A DNA stretch of 14,108 nt, from the NCBI GenBank assembly GCA_964537505.1, contig CAZICK010000092.1, forward strand, positions 1 to 14,108, read 5' to 3'. Position numbers and translations under genes: made by a program. Source of the DNA: DAINBT01 sp036732785 (GTDB taxonomy: Bacteria; Planctomycetota; Phycisphaerae; Sedimentisphaerales; SM23-30). Below the pieces are notes generated by a model, which was not told the origin of the DNA, searched no databases, and saw only the letters and a list, made by a program, of their open reading frames with translations. Shown here one piece after another: positions 1-6,694 of this stretch; the stretch's first letter is position 1, and every line of letters starts with the position of its first letter.

Positions 1-80
1 GGATACAGCAGTTCTTAGCCTCGTGTTCTGTACAGATTCTTATGAGGAACCAATTTTTCGGCGTTGTTGTGATTGTTTCG

Positions 81-109
81 TTGATATTTTTGTTTTGGCG
101 ATGTAGAAT
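81..109 (+). promoter_or_regulatory. sigma70-type promoter of the zinc-ribbon gene
   Basis: TTGATA (81-86), a 17-bp spacer and TAGAAT (104-109) match the housekeeping promoter pattern. Transcription would start near 116, giving a leader of about 39 nt that contains the GGAGG ribosome site of the gene starting at 155. Predicted by eye only. Confidence 0.55.
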
Positions 110-154
110 TATTTGGGATATCGCGGTTTATTACCTTTTGGAGGTATTTTTGTT

Positions 155-688
155 ATGTCCAAGGAAATTGGTTCTGAGCATACTGGGGCGAGGGGTGTTC
201 TTCGTGTTGTTGGTTCTTGTTTTGTTTTTGTTGGTTTGATATTTGTCATTGTCGGGATGGCGAGTTTTTTCTCTGCGTTTGGAGGTTCTGGGCCGCCTCG
301 TTATTTTTGGTGTGCGTCTTTGGGTATGCCGTTTTTGGCTGTTGGCGGGATTATGTGCATGTTGGGGTATATGGGGGCGATCGGACGGTATGTGGTGAAC
401 GAGGTTGCTCCTGTTAGTAAGGATGCGATCAACTATATGGCTGATGGTACCAAGGAGGCGATCGGTGATGTTGCCGCTGTGATCGATGAGGGGCTTCGGA
501 GTGGAGCCGGGGCGACGGAAGTGCGTGTTTTGCGATGTCATAAGTGCAATGCGGATAACGAAGTTTTGGCGAAGTTCTGTAAAGAGTGCGGGGCAGCGAT
601 TACGAAGTCAAAGCCTTGCGGGATTTGTGGAGAACTGAACGATGCTGACGCGAAGTTCTGCGATAACTGCGGGAAGCCTTGTCTATGA
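155..688 (+). CDS. small membrane protein with C-terminal double zinc ribbon
   Basis: The 177-residue protein has two predicted membrane helices (about 16-36 and 54-76). A polar linker of about 50 residues follows, then two zinc ribbons at the C terminus. The cysteine pairs are C128/C131 with C142/C145 and C155/C158 with C169/C172, both CxxC-x10-CxxC. This layout matches the double-zinc-ribbon (DZANK-like) modules found on many bacterial membrane proteins; their role is usually unknown, perhaps protein or nucleic-acid contact at the cytoplasmic face. I chose the ATG at 155 because GGAGG lies at 140-144, ten bases upstream. An in-frame upstream start at 113 would add 14 residues but has no ribosome site. 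The gene is monocistronic, with a promoter at 81-109. Base use is T-rich (many TTT and GTT codons) compared with the genes after 2700. The specific function is unknown. Confidence 0.8.
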   Translation: MSKEIGSEHTGARGVLRVVGSCFVFVGLIFVIVGMASFFSAFGGSGPPRYFWCASLGMPFLAVGGIMCMLGYMGAIGRYVVNEVAPVSKDAINYMADGTKEAIGDVAAVIDEGLRSGAGATEVRVLRCHKCNADNEVLAKFCKECGAAITKSKPCGICGELNDADAKFCDNCGKPCL

Positions 689-756
689 TAAAGGGGGTGC
701 TTTGACTATTTTGCAGTATGGCAGGCCCAAGGGCGTCAAGTGAATTGCGGGACAAT

Positions 757-793
757 TTTGTGCTTTTTTCGTCATTTGTGCTTTTTTCGTCAT
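757..793. repeat. 18-bp tandem repeat, two copies
   Basis: Two exact head-to-tail copies of an 18-bp unit containing TGCTTTTTTCGTCAT run from 757 to 793, sharing the boundary base. They lie in the spacer between the zinc-ribbon gene and the small-RNA promoter. No function is evident. Confidence 0.75.
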
Positions 794-884
794 GTTTGGT
801 GTGAGAAACGAGGGGGAAATTGACGGTTGGACGTTGGATTGGAGAGGGGGAAAAAGGATAGGGAAGAAAAATTATTACTTGTAC

Positions 885-913
885 TTGACAAAAGCGGGTA
901 CATCAGGTATAAT
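885..913 (+). promoter_or_regulatory. perfect-consensus sigma70 promoter
   Basis: TTGACA (885-890), exactly 17 bp, then TATAAT (908-913): both hexamers and the spacing are the full consensus. Initiation is expected near 919-920. No credible plus-strand protein gene follows before the tRNA at 2375, so the product is probably the short structured RNA at 920-1006. Confidence 0.75.
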
Positions 914-919
914 ATAAGT

Positions 920-1006
920 GCTTTCGCAGGATCTGAATCTTCTGCGGAAGTATACAAGCCTCCTGGCCGGCACTGGGTACGAGATCCCTGTGCCGGCCTT
1001 TATTTT
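920..1006 (+). ncRNA. candidate small non-coding RNA, about 87 nt
   Basis: A perfect promoter (885-913) is followed by two hairpins and a T-rich tract. Hairpin 1 pairs CTTTCGCAG (921-929) with CTGCGGAAG (942-950), including one G-U pair; GAT (930-932) and ATC (937-939) can add an inner stem. Hairpin 2 is the terminator at 965-998. About 14 unpaired bases separate them. No ribosome site or convincing reading frame lies inside; the frame that crosses it (TTG at 827) runs into the antisense of the URO-D gene and resembles nothing. I do not recognise the RNA family. It could instead be a very short decayed gene whose signals remain, but the compact promoter-hairpin-terminator arrangement favours a real small RNA. 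Confidence 0.5.
965..1006 (+). terminator. intrinsic terminator of the candidate small RNA
   Basis: GGCCGGCAC (965-973) pairs perfectly with GTGCCGGCC (990-998). After a T-T mismatch, GGG (975-977) pairs with CCC (986-988). The stem is followed by TTTATTTT. Read on the minus strand it has no T tract, so it terminates plus-strand transcription and does not serve the convergent URO-D gene. Confidence 0.7.
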
Positions 1007-1106
1007 GCGCATTTTGGGGCTACGCCCATGCGAGCGTGGGGGGCATGGCACCCCTGGCGTATATTGATTGCCGGCGAGACGGCGGCGTATGGTTGGGATT
1101 TTGCCG

Positions 1107-2132
1107 CTAGAGGGAGTGGTTCGTTGGCTGGCCCAGAATTTTACGCAGCATTGCGCAGATGTTCTGGGTTTTCGCGTCGCCAGGTGTGGCGTGGGCGGGT
1201 GATATTATGTAGCCGCCATCCCGTCCTTTTTTTAACAATTTATCGACCTGGGCCTCAACTTCGATGACAGTGGCGTAGGGCAGTAGTTTTTGTGTGCTTA
1301 TCCCGCCGTGGAAAGCTAATCGGCCGTGATATTCGTCAAGGCATCTTTGTACATCCATAACCTCGGGTTGGAAAGGATTAAAACAATCCACTCCAATCTC
1401 AACAAAATCGTCAAAAAGCTCCTGCACTTTACCGCAACTGTGAATAAAGACTTTTTTCCCGGCCTGGCGGGCAAAACCATATTGTTTTTTAAGTTTTGGT
1501 TTGATAATTGCTGTCCACAGTTTTGCTCCCATTTGCAATCCGGTCTGGGTGCCGAAGTCATCGCCAAAGTAGACGCCGTCAACTTTGGGATATTTTTCTA
1601 AACCGATTTCCATGACAGCAAGATTAAAACACAATATTTTGTCCAGCAATGCTTCAACGAGATCGGGCCTGTCAATAAGGTCGATAAAGAGATTTTGCAT
1701 ACCACGGAGAGACCATGCGCGCTCATACAAAGCGAAATCGAAAGCCATGATATGGAACTTATCCGGGTGATTTTTCAGGTTTTGTTCGAGTTGGTCATAT
1801 CGGTTTTCGTTTGCCGGGTCCGGCATAGGATATTGCAACAAACTTTCCAGGGTGGATGTCGATTTCGGAACACCTATATCAGGATCAATGCTCCTGTCCC
1901 AAACGACGCCAAACTCATCTGTATATAAGCCTTTCTCGTTACGAATACCGTATTCGATCTTTATAACTTTCGAGGCAATTATGTCATTATCAAGGCGACT
2001 ATAAAGCTCCCTGCCGTCGGGACACGAAAGAAGCTTTCGCTTTGCCGGGATTGTAAATTCGATCATATAAGGCACGCGCGGTACCGGTCTGAACGCCAAT
2101 GTCTCATAAATCAATTCTTTAGAAGAAATCAC
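1107..2132 (-). CDS. uroporphyrinogen decarboxylase (URO-D) family protein
   Basis: The 341-residue protein belongs to the URO-D superfamily, which includes haem-pathway HemE and the corrinoid methyltransferases MtaA, MtbA and CmuA. Visible marks are YFGDDFGTQTG (188-198), VFIHSCGKV (228-236), FHGGISTQKLLPY (274-286) and GGYIISPAHATPGDAK (306-321). The His231-x-Cys233 pair in IHSCG matches the H-x-C zinc ligands of the methyltransferase branch. The arginine-rich N terminus of true HemE is absent. It is therefore more likely a methyltransferase-like or otherwise specialised member than HemE, and the substrate cannot be named. The start is GTG at 2132; a purine-rich stretch (GAGGATGAAGAAG) lies just upstream. 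It has its own promoter (2213-2241) and no operon partner, and its 3' end faces the candidate small RNA. The length is normal for the family. Confidence 0.88.
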   Translation of the reverse strand: MISSKELIYETLAFRPVPRVPYMIEFTIPAKRKLLSCPDGRELYSRLDNDIIASKVIKIEYGIRNEKGLYTDEFGVVWDRSIDPDIGVPKSTSTLESLLQYPMPDPANENRYDQLEQNLKNHPDKFHIMAFDFALYERAWSLRGMQNLFIDLIDRPDLVEALLDKILCFNLAVMEIGLEKYPKVDGVYFGDDFGTQTGLQMGAKLWTAIIKPKLKKQYGFARQAGKKVFIHSCGKVQELFDDFVEIGVDCFNPFQPEVMDVQRCLDEYHGRLAFHGGISTQKLLPYATVIEVEAQVDKLLKKGRDGGYIISPAHATPGDAKTQNICAMLRKILGQPTNHSL

Positions 2133-2165
2133 TACTTCTTCATCCTCGCTAGATAAATTCGACTT

Positions 2166-2213
2166 CGCCAGCGATACAGCATAATGCAGGCTAGGCGCCA
2201 GCGGTACAGCATA
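2166..2213. repeat. 18-bp direct repeats, candidate operator of the URO-D gene
   Basis: CGCCAGCGATACAGCATA (2166-2183) and CGCCAGCGGTACAGCATA (2196-2213) differ at one base and start 30 bp apart, close to three helical turns. In minus-strand terms the first copy abuts the -10 element of the URO-D promoter and covers the expected start site; the second lies in the leader. That placement is typical of a repressor site; a binding protein is inferred only. Confidence 0.5.
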
Positions 2214-2241
2214 TCTTACTGTTTCCGATTGCTTTTCGCAA
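2213..2241 (-). promoter_or_regulatory. promoter of the URO-D gene
   Basis: Read on the minus strand, TTGCGA (2241-2236), a 17-bp spacer and TAAGAT (2218-2213) form a good promoter. The expected start is near 2206, giving a leader of about 74 nt before the GTG at 2132. Confidence 0.45.
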
Positions 2242-2285
2242 AAAACAACGGGAAAATCGGGTTGTTGGGGCGTTTTTCAATTTTC

Positions 2286-2314
2286 TTGACATTGCGTTGG
2301 CTGAACGGTACATT
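2286..2314 (+). promoter_or_regulatory. promoter of the tRNA-Lys gene
   Basis: TTGACA (2286-2291), a 17-bp spacer and TACATT (2309-2314). The expected start near 2321 would give a 5' leader of about 54 nt before the mature tRNA, to be removed by RNase P. Confidence 0.5.
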
Positions 2315-2374
2315 GGCGTGGAGATTGATGGATATTGTTGTTGTTGGCCAAAAATGCCAGAAGTGAGTTCTTCT

Positions 2375-2447
2375 GGGGGCGTAGCTCAGTTGGTAGAGCA
2401 ACGGCCTTTTAAGCCGTGGGTCGTGGGTTCGAGTCCCACCGCCCTCA
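2375..2447 (+). tRNA. tRNA-Lys (anticodon TTT)
   Basis: The full cloverleaf is visible. The acceptor stem is GGGGGCG (2375-2381) with CGCCCTC (2440-2446), including one G-U pair. The D stem is GCTC/GAGC (2384-2387, 2396-2399). The anticodon stem is ACGGC/GCCGT (2401-2405, 2413-2417) around loop CTTTTAA, with anticodon TTT at 2408-2410. The T arm is GTGGG-TTCGAGT-CCCAC (2423-2439). Base 2447 is the A discriminator, and the 3' CCA is not encoded. The anticodon reads lysine codons AAA and AAG. Confidence 0.97.
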
Positions 2448-2741
2448 TTTAAGAGTCAGTTTGCCGGTTTCCAGAACCATTTCTGACAGACAGTTGTCGC
2501 GGCCAATTGGGCGTCGCTTTTTCGACTGCATTTTTGTAATCTTTTGATTTGCAGTGGATTACAGCGGCTCAATCGGAGAAGTTGTAACCAAGGATGGTAC
2601 CCCAGGCTCGCAGCCGGGGGCAAGGCACAGTATTCCAGGCAGATGATAAAAAAGCTCGGCCAAGTTTTTGCGTGCCATGTGGCTTTTCGGAGAAACGCTC
2701 CGGGAAGGCAGGCGTCGCGGTACGTCTCCGCCAGCGGTGCG
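2448..2741 (+). other. spacer between tRNA-Lys and the vWA-Exb cluster, with two hairpins
   Basis: No gene is supported here. A hairpin just after the tRNA pairs GTCAG/CTGAC (2455-2459, 2483-2487) and GGTT/AACC (2466-2469, 2475-2478). It has no T tract and may help 3' processing. A stronger hairpin at 2600-2620 (CCCC/GGGG plus GGCT/AGCC, loop CGC) lies upstream of the vWA gene and could affect its translation. The vWA reading frame is open back to a TTG at 2544 and has an ATG at 2643, so part of this spacer could be coding. I see no promoter here that I would defend. Confidence 0.5.
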
Positions 2742-3701
2742 ATGGCTGGAGAGCTTAATAAGACCGGCGTGGCTGGTTTTGGAATTTCCCTTCTGGTCCA
2801 TGGTGCGATTATTGTGGGGTTTTTGGTTGGCTGGGGGCCAGCCTCGGGGCCGGTGGATAAGGCTAAAGAGTCGCCCGAGGCGATATTGCAGCCGATTGTC
2901 GATCCGCTCGATGTGGATCCGATGAGCTACGAACAACTCGAACAGGAACTTGTCGATAAGCCCGCGGCGGGAATCGCGGATCTGACCACAGTGCTCCAAG
3001 TGCCCCAGGAAGCGGTGCCGGCGTCTCAGTCAGCCGAGAGTATAGCTGTTGTCTCGAAAGGTTATTCCAACGCCGGCCAATCGCAAGGCAGATACGTCGG
3101 CAAGCAAACTTATCAGAGCAGTTTCTGCGGCACACGCGGTAGTGCTAATCGTATCTGTTTCGTGGTGGACTGTTCGGGCAGTATGGTTATCGCGTTCGAT
3201 TATGTCCGAAACGAATTAAAAGGCGCTATCGGCAAGCTCGGGCCGGGTCAGTATTTCAACGTGATTTTTTTCGCCGGAGGTAATCCTAAACAGCTCAGCC
3301 CCAAAGGGATGTTGAGGGCAGGCGCCGCCAGCCGCCAAAAAGCTATGTCATTTATCGCCAGTAAAGAAGTCAGACTGACCAGCGTCAGCGATAGTACGGC
3401 CGCGTGGCAGGGAGTGGTCGGCGCTCTGCAAGAAGCATTCGCCGCTAAGGGGTTCGACGGCAGCGAGGTGCAATTGATTTATCTGCTGACTGATGGAGAA
3501 TATGACCATCAACAAGTGCTCCAGGCCGTCAAAAGGATGCAGGATAAACGAAAATATCCGGCGGTAATTAATGTTATCGCCTGCGGCAATCGGGATAATG
3601 AAGAATTTTTGCGTAATCTGGCCGAGACCTATAACGGACAGTATCGCTTTGTCAGTGATGAACAGTTGGCCCACAGCGGAAATGAATATCGAGGTTTTTG
3701 A
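2742..3701 (+). CDS. vWA-domain protein with TonB-type membrane anchor
   Basis: From the ATG at 2742 the protein has 319 residues. Residues 11-32 form one membrane helix, GISLLVHGAIIVGFLV, with Ser16 and His20. E. coli TonB has Ser16-x3-His20 followed by a similar Gly-Ala run, and its His20 is needed for coupling to ExbB/ExbD. A periplasmic linker of about 100 residues follows. A von Willebrand factor A domain then fills about 137-310, with a complete MIDAS metal site: DCSGSM (Asp143, Ser145, Ser147), Thr219 and Asp251 in LLTDGEY. No TonB C-terminal domain is present. The stop is 38 bases before the ExbB start, so an operon is likely. I infer that the motor encoded next door drives this vWA module, perhaps to bind or pull an envelope partner. 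The start is uncertain: ATG 2643 (33 residues longer) is possible. I prefer 2742 because it restores the TonB numbering, although no clear ribosome site precedes it. Confidence 0.82.
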   Translation: MAGELNKTGVAGFGISLLVHGAIIVGFLVGWGPASGPVDKAKESPEAILQPIVDPLDVDPMSYEQLEQELVDKPAAGIADLTTVLQVPQEAVPASQSAESIAVVSKGYSNAGQSQGRYVGKQTYQSSFCGTRGSANRICFVVDCSGSMVIAFDYVRNELKGAIGKLGPGQYFNVIFFAGGNPKQLSPKGMLRAGAASRQKAMSFIASKEVRLTSVSDSTAAWQGVVGALQEAFAAKGFDGSEVQLIYLLTDGEYDHQQVLQAVKRMQDKRKYPAVINVIACGNRDNEEFLRNLAETYNGQYRFVSDEQLAHSGNEYRGF

Positions 3702-3739
3702 CTATACCAACTTGGGTAAGGATAATGGAAACTACCAAA

Positions 3740-4471
3740 ATGAAGCAAGCAAAGTTAATAGCGTGTAGTTGTGTGATTGTGTTTTTTGTTGGTGTGACGG
3801 CCAGCCCGTTATGGGCCGGGCAGGTGGCTTCCGCTGAACATAGTGTTAGCGGCCTGCATAAGTTTTTTGTCGCCGGCGGTTGGCTGGTCTGGGTGGTGCT
3901 TTTGCCGCTTTCGGTGGTTACGATCGGTCTTATCATCCAGTATTTTCTTCTGCTGCGTCGCGGTAAACTGTTGCCGACGACGGTGATAAACCGCGTCCAT
4001 GACTCTTTGGCCGATGGCGATTTGTCCGAGGCGCAAGAGTTCCTCCGGACCGAAGGCAGCTTTCTGTCGCGAACACTATATGTTGGACTGGCGGAGCTGA
4101 AAAACGGTCGCGGAGCAATGGAAAACACGATGGCCGAAATGATCGAGCAGGATACTACCACGCTGCTGCGCCGAATAGAATGGCTCAATATTATCGGTAA
4201 TGTGGCTCCCATGGTCGGTCTTTTTGGTACCGTATGGGGCATGATCGATGCGTTTCAGGGTATCGTCAACGCCGGCGGTCAGCCGGAACCGGCCGATCTG
4301 GCGGGGGGGATTTCCGTCGCCCTGGTTACAACCTGGTGGGGACTGGTTGTGGCGATACCGGCCCTGGCGACCTACGGTTTTTTGCGTAACCGCATCGATT
4401 CGCTGGCCGCGGAAGTGAGCGTTACCGCAGAAGAACTACTCCGCGATGTGGATGCCAAGGCTGCTTCTTAA
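3740..4471 (+). CDS. exbB: MotA/TolQ/ExbB family proton channel subunit
   Basis: The 243-residue protein opens with a signal-peptide-like segment (MKQAKLIACSCVIVFFVGV, likely cut near LWA-GQ at about 26). Three further membrane helices lie at about 46-71, 150-172 and 190-215, the ExbB layout, with a cytoplasmic domain between the first two. Thr164 in VGLFGTVWG and Thr197/Thr198 in ALVTTWWGLVVAIPA match the pore threonines of E. coli ExbB (Thr148 and Thr181). The family makes the pentameric channel that surrounds an ExbD dimer and couples the proton gradient to a TonB- or Tol-like partner. Here the partner candidates are the upstream vWA protein and the two ExbD proteins. I chose ATG 3740 (GGAA at 3727-3730, nine bases upstream); ATG 3725 is possible, with AAGGA too close. 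N-terminal signal peptides occur in some ExbB proteins. Confidence 0.93.
   Translation: MKQAKLIACSCVIVFFVGVTASPLWAGQVASAEHSVSGLHKFFVAGGWLVWVVLLPLSVVTIGLIIQYFLLLRRGKLLPTTVINRVHDSLADGDLSEAQEFLRTEGSFLSRTLYVGLAELKNGRGAMENTMAEMIEQDTTTLLRRIEWLNIIGNVAPMVGLFGTVWGMIDAFQGIVNAGGQPEPADLAGGISVALVTTWWGLVVAIPALATYGFLRNRIDSLAAEVSVTAEELLRDVDAKAAS
4287..4309 (+). repeat. 23-bp repeat copy 1, inside exbB
   Basis: The stretch encoding PADLAGG in ExbB is matched at 22 of 23 bases by 4728-4750 in the first exbD, in the same reading frame. It ends in seven G residues. In ExbB it belongs to the conserved run entering the last helix. Confidence 0.85.
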
Positions 4472-4492
4472 TTCACGAAGAACGACAGGACT

Positions 4493-5050
4493 ATGAGAAA
4501 AAATAAATCTTTATCGCGATTTTCCTGTACGCCACAGTTTAACATGACTCCTATGATCGATGTGGTGTTTCTGCTGATTATTTTTTTTATGCTGATCTGT
4601 CAGTTTATCGTGCAGGAAAATTACAAACTCGTTGTGCCCGATGACTGCGTCAATGCCATTGTGACCGAGCAGCTTGATTCCGGGGCCATTACGGTTTCGG
4701 TCTTTCCCAAGCCCTTCGCCGACGAGCAACCGGCCGATTTGGCGGGGGGGTCTGACGCTGATGTTTCATCAGGGTCGGTTCTTTATGCGGTACGGTCACA
4801 TCAGTTTGATCCGGCTGATTGGCGGTATCAACAGAATCCGGGCCTGCTGATAGCTGAGATGACCAAGCGGATCGCCGCCGAGGCCGGCCGTAAAACGGTC
4901 CCTTTGGTACATTTGCGGGCGGACAAGGACCTTACTTACGGTGACGTTCAGCAGGCGCTGATTGCCCTGGCCGGTGCGCAAATAACGAGAGTACAATTGG
5001 CCGCCTTCCGCGGCGAACAAGACGGAAGGACACGAGGCACGAAGCACTAG
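4493..5050 (+). CDS. exbD: ExbD/TolR family biopolymer transport protein (first copy)
   Basis: The 185-residue protein has a short cytoplasmic N terminus, then FNMTPMIDVVFLLIIFFML (16-34). This holds the ExbD signature with the essential membrane aspartate at Asp23, the proton-carrying residue (Asp25 in E. coli ExbD). The rest is periplasmic. Residues 116-180 (PGLLIAEMTKRIAAEAG..., VHLRADKDLTYGDVQQAL) match the usual ExbD C-terminal domain. Residues 70-105 look like an extra loop and contain PADLAGG, copied almost exactly from the exbB sequence. The start at 4493 is 21 bases after the exbB stop, with AGGA at 4487-4490 (tight) and GAAG further up. It should assemble inside the ExbB pentamer. 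A second, divergent ExbD lies at 6778. Confidence 0.93.
   Translation: MRKNKSLSRFSCTPQFNMTPMIDVVFLLIIFFMLICQFIVQENYKLVVPDDCVNAIVTEQLDSGAITVSVFPKPFADEQPADLAGGSDADVSSGSVLYAVRSHQFDPADWRYQQNPGLLIAEMTKRIAAEAGRKTVPLVHLRADKDLTYGDVQQALIALAGAQITRVQLAAFRGEQDGRTRGTKH
4728..4750 (+). repeat. 23-bp repeat copy 2, inside the first exbD
   Basis: One base differs from 4287-4309 (T at 4739 for C at 4298). It encodes PADLAGG (residues 80-86) in the periplasmic part of ExbD, where ExbD families do not normally carry this motif. It also ends in seven G residues. Confidence 0.85.
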
Positions 5051-5074
5051 CAAGAAAGAAAAGGGAAGAAGGTT

Positions 5075-5122
5075 ATGAGTATTAAGGTGTCAGAAACGAG
5101 AACCCATCAACAATTTTTTTAG
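5075..5122 (+). pseudogene. 15-codon reading frame, possible remnant of a second exbD start
   Basis: ATG at 5075 follows a purine-rich ribosome-site-like run (AAGGGAAGAAGG, 5061-5072) and encodes MSIKVSETRTHQQFF before TAG at 5120-5122. It shares Met-Ser at the start and Thr-His at residues 10-11 with the second ExbD at 6778 (MSHEEEKLQTHERL), but that is only four identities in fourteen. It might be what is left of the second exbD's original 5' end if the esterase gene was inserted here. It might equally be a tiny leader peptide or chance. Neither neighbouring T-run frame restores a longer protein. Confidence 0.2.
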
Positions 5123-5134
5123 AAAGGGGCTGAC

Positions 5135-6694
5135 ATGAACAGAGTCAAACATTTGGTAGTTGCAGCAATTTTAGGTTTACTGATTGGGTGGGCATCACCT
5201 ATTTTGTCGGATGTCAGACTGCCGAGCGTGGTCGGGTCTGAGATGGTATTGCAGCGTGATATGCCGGTGCCGATCTGGGGGTGGGCCGATCCGGGCGAGT
5301 CGGTCACCGTCAAACTGGCGGATCACCAGGTTTCCACCAAAACCGACGATTACGGGAAATGGATGGTCAATCTGCCGGCGATGAAGGTTGGCGGTCCTCA
5401 CAAGATTACGATAAGCGGTAAGAACAGCATCGAGTTGACAAATATCCTGGTCGGCGACGTCTGGATATGTTCAGGTCAATCGAACATGGAGATGGGCGTC
5501 GGAACAGTAAAGAACGGTAAACAGGAGAGAGCCGAGGCTGACTATCCGCAAATCCGATTGTTTCAGGTTCGCCAGGAGGCGTCCGGCCAGCCGATTTTCG
5601 ACATTACTCAAAGCAGTTGGAAGGTATGTAAGCCTGATACGATAGGTCGCGGCGACTGGGGAGATTTTTCAGCGACCGGTTACTTTTTCGGGCGCGAGCT
5701 TCACAAAGAGCTTGACGTGCCGATCGGACTGATCAATGCGAGCTGGGGCGGAACCATGATCGAAAGCTGGACTCCACCGGTAGGATTCACCCTGGTTGAT
5801 ACGCTTGGCGATATAACGGAAACGATTAAGAAGGCCGATGCGGATTATGGCAGGACAATAGGAATGGTGTTCGGTCAGTACAAAGACTGGATGCGGAGAT
5901 CGAACCGGGCTTTGAAACAAGGCCAGACGATTCCGCTGCCGCCGGTTCTGCCGGCGCATCCGCTGTGCCCCGACGGATCGCCGAATCGTCCTACATCGCT
6001 TTATAATGGTATGATACATCCGTTGGTTCCGCTGGCGATTCGCGGCGTGATCTGGTATCAGGGAGAAGCGAATGCCAGTGATGGTATGCTGTACTATGAG
6101 AAGATGAAGGCCCTGATCGGCGGGTGGCGGAAGGTCTGGGGGCAGGGCGATTTTCCGTTTTATTATGTGCAGTTGGCACCGTTCCGCTATGGCCAAGCCG
6201 ACGAACCGGAAAGACTGCCCAGGCTATGGGAGGCGCAGGTCGCGGCGATGTCGATACCGAATACCGGTATGGCGGTAATTACCGATACGGTCGATAACCT
6301 GCAGGATATTCATCCGATCAACAAACAGGACGTCGGTAAACGTTTGGCCCTTTGGGCTTTGGCCAAGACATATCAATGCAAGGACCTTGTGTATTCCGGA
6401 CCGATCTACAAGTCGATGACTGTGGAAGGCCAGAAGGTTCGCGTTCGGTTTGACTACGTCGGCAGCGGTCTGACGAGCCTGGACGGTAAGGAACTGGACT
6501 GGTTCGAGATCGCCGGGTCCGACAAGAAGTTTGTCAAGGCTCAGGCGGAAATCGACGGCGATACGGTTGTTGTTCACAGTGAGCAGGTTAGCGTGCCGGT
6601 GGCGGTACGGTTCGGCTGGGACGAAATGGCTCAGCCCAACCTGATAAACAAAGAGAAGCTGCCTGCCTCGCCGTTCCGCACCGACCGCTGGTAG
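5135..6694 (+). CDS. sialate O-acetylesterase (secreted SGNH-type esterase)
   Basis: The 519-residue protein starts with a signal peptide (1-25). A beta-rich N-terminal segment (26-105) contains LPSVVGSEMVLQRDMPVPIWG, the typical opening of this family. The esterase core has CSGQSNMEM (112-120) with nucleophile Ser116, GVIWYQGEAN (304-313) and DIHPINKQDVGKRLA (391-405) with catalytic His393. These are the marks of bacterial sialate 9-O-acetylesterases (SIAE/NanS-like), which remove acetyl groups from sialic acids; planctomycete paralogs may act on other acetylated sugars such as xylan or sulfated glycans. It probably acts in the periplasm or outside the cell. The start has a good ribosome site (AAAGGGG, 5123-5129). 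It lies 84 bases after one exbD and 83 before another, unusual company for a glycan esterase. Length and motifs are complete. Confidence 0.93.
   Translation: MNRVKHLVVAAILGLLIGWASPILSDVRLPSVVGSEMVLQRDMPVPIWGWADPGESVTVKLADHQVSTKTDDYGKWMVNLPAMKVGGPHKITISGKNSIELTNILVGDVWICSGQSNMEMGVGTVKNGKQERAEADYPQIRLFQVRQEASGQPIFDITQSSWKVCKPDTIGRGDWGDFSATGYFFGRELHKELDVPIGLINASWGGTMIESWTPPVGFTLVDTLGDITETIKKADADYGRTIGMVFGQYKDWMRRSNRALKQGQTIPLPPVLPAHPLCPDGSPNRPTSLYNGMIHPLVPLAIRGVIWYQGEANASDGMLYYEKMKALIGGWRKVWGQGDFPFYYVQLAPFRYGQADEPERLPRLWEAQVAAMSIPNTGMAVITDTVDNLQDIHPINKQDVGKRLALWALAKTYQCKDLVYSGPIYKSMTVEGQKVRVRFDYVGSGLTSLDGKELDWFEIAGSDKKFVKAQAEIDGDTVVVHSEQVSVPVAVRFGWDEMAQPNLINKEKLPASPFRTDRW

Noticed and set aside
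42..239. 65-codon hydrophobic frame at the left edge
   Set aside because: It overlaps the better-supported zinc-ribbon gene in another frame; its hydrophobicity comes from T-rich DNA.
827..1267. 146-codon plus-strand frame starting with TTG
   Set aside because: It runs through the promoter, both hairpins and the terminator at 885-1006 and then into antisense of the URO-D gene; it has no familiar motifs.
2375..2447. tRNA-Lys as an attachment site for an integrated island
   Set aside because: No integrase is present and I found no second copy of the tRNA 3' end in the window.
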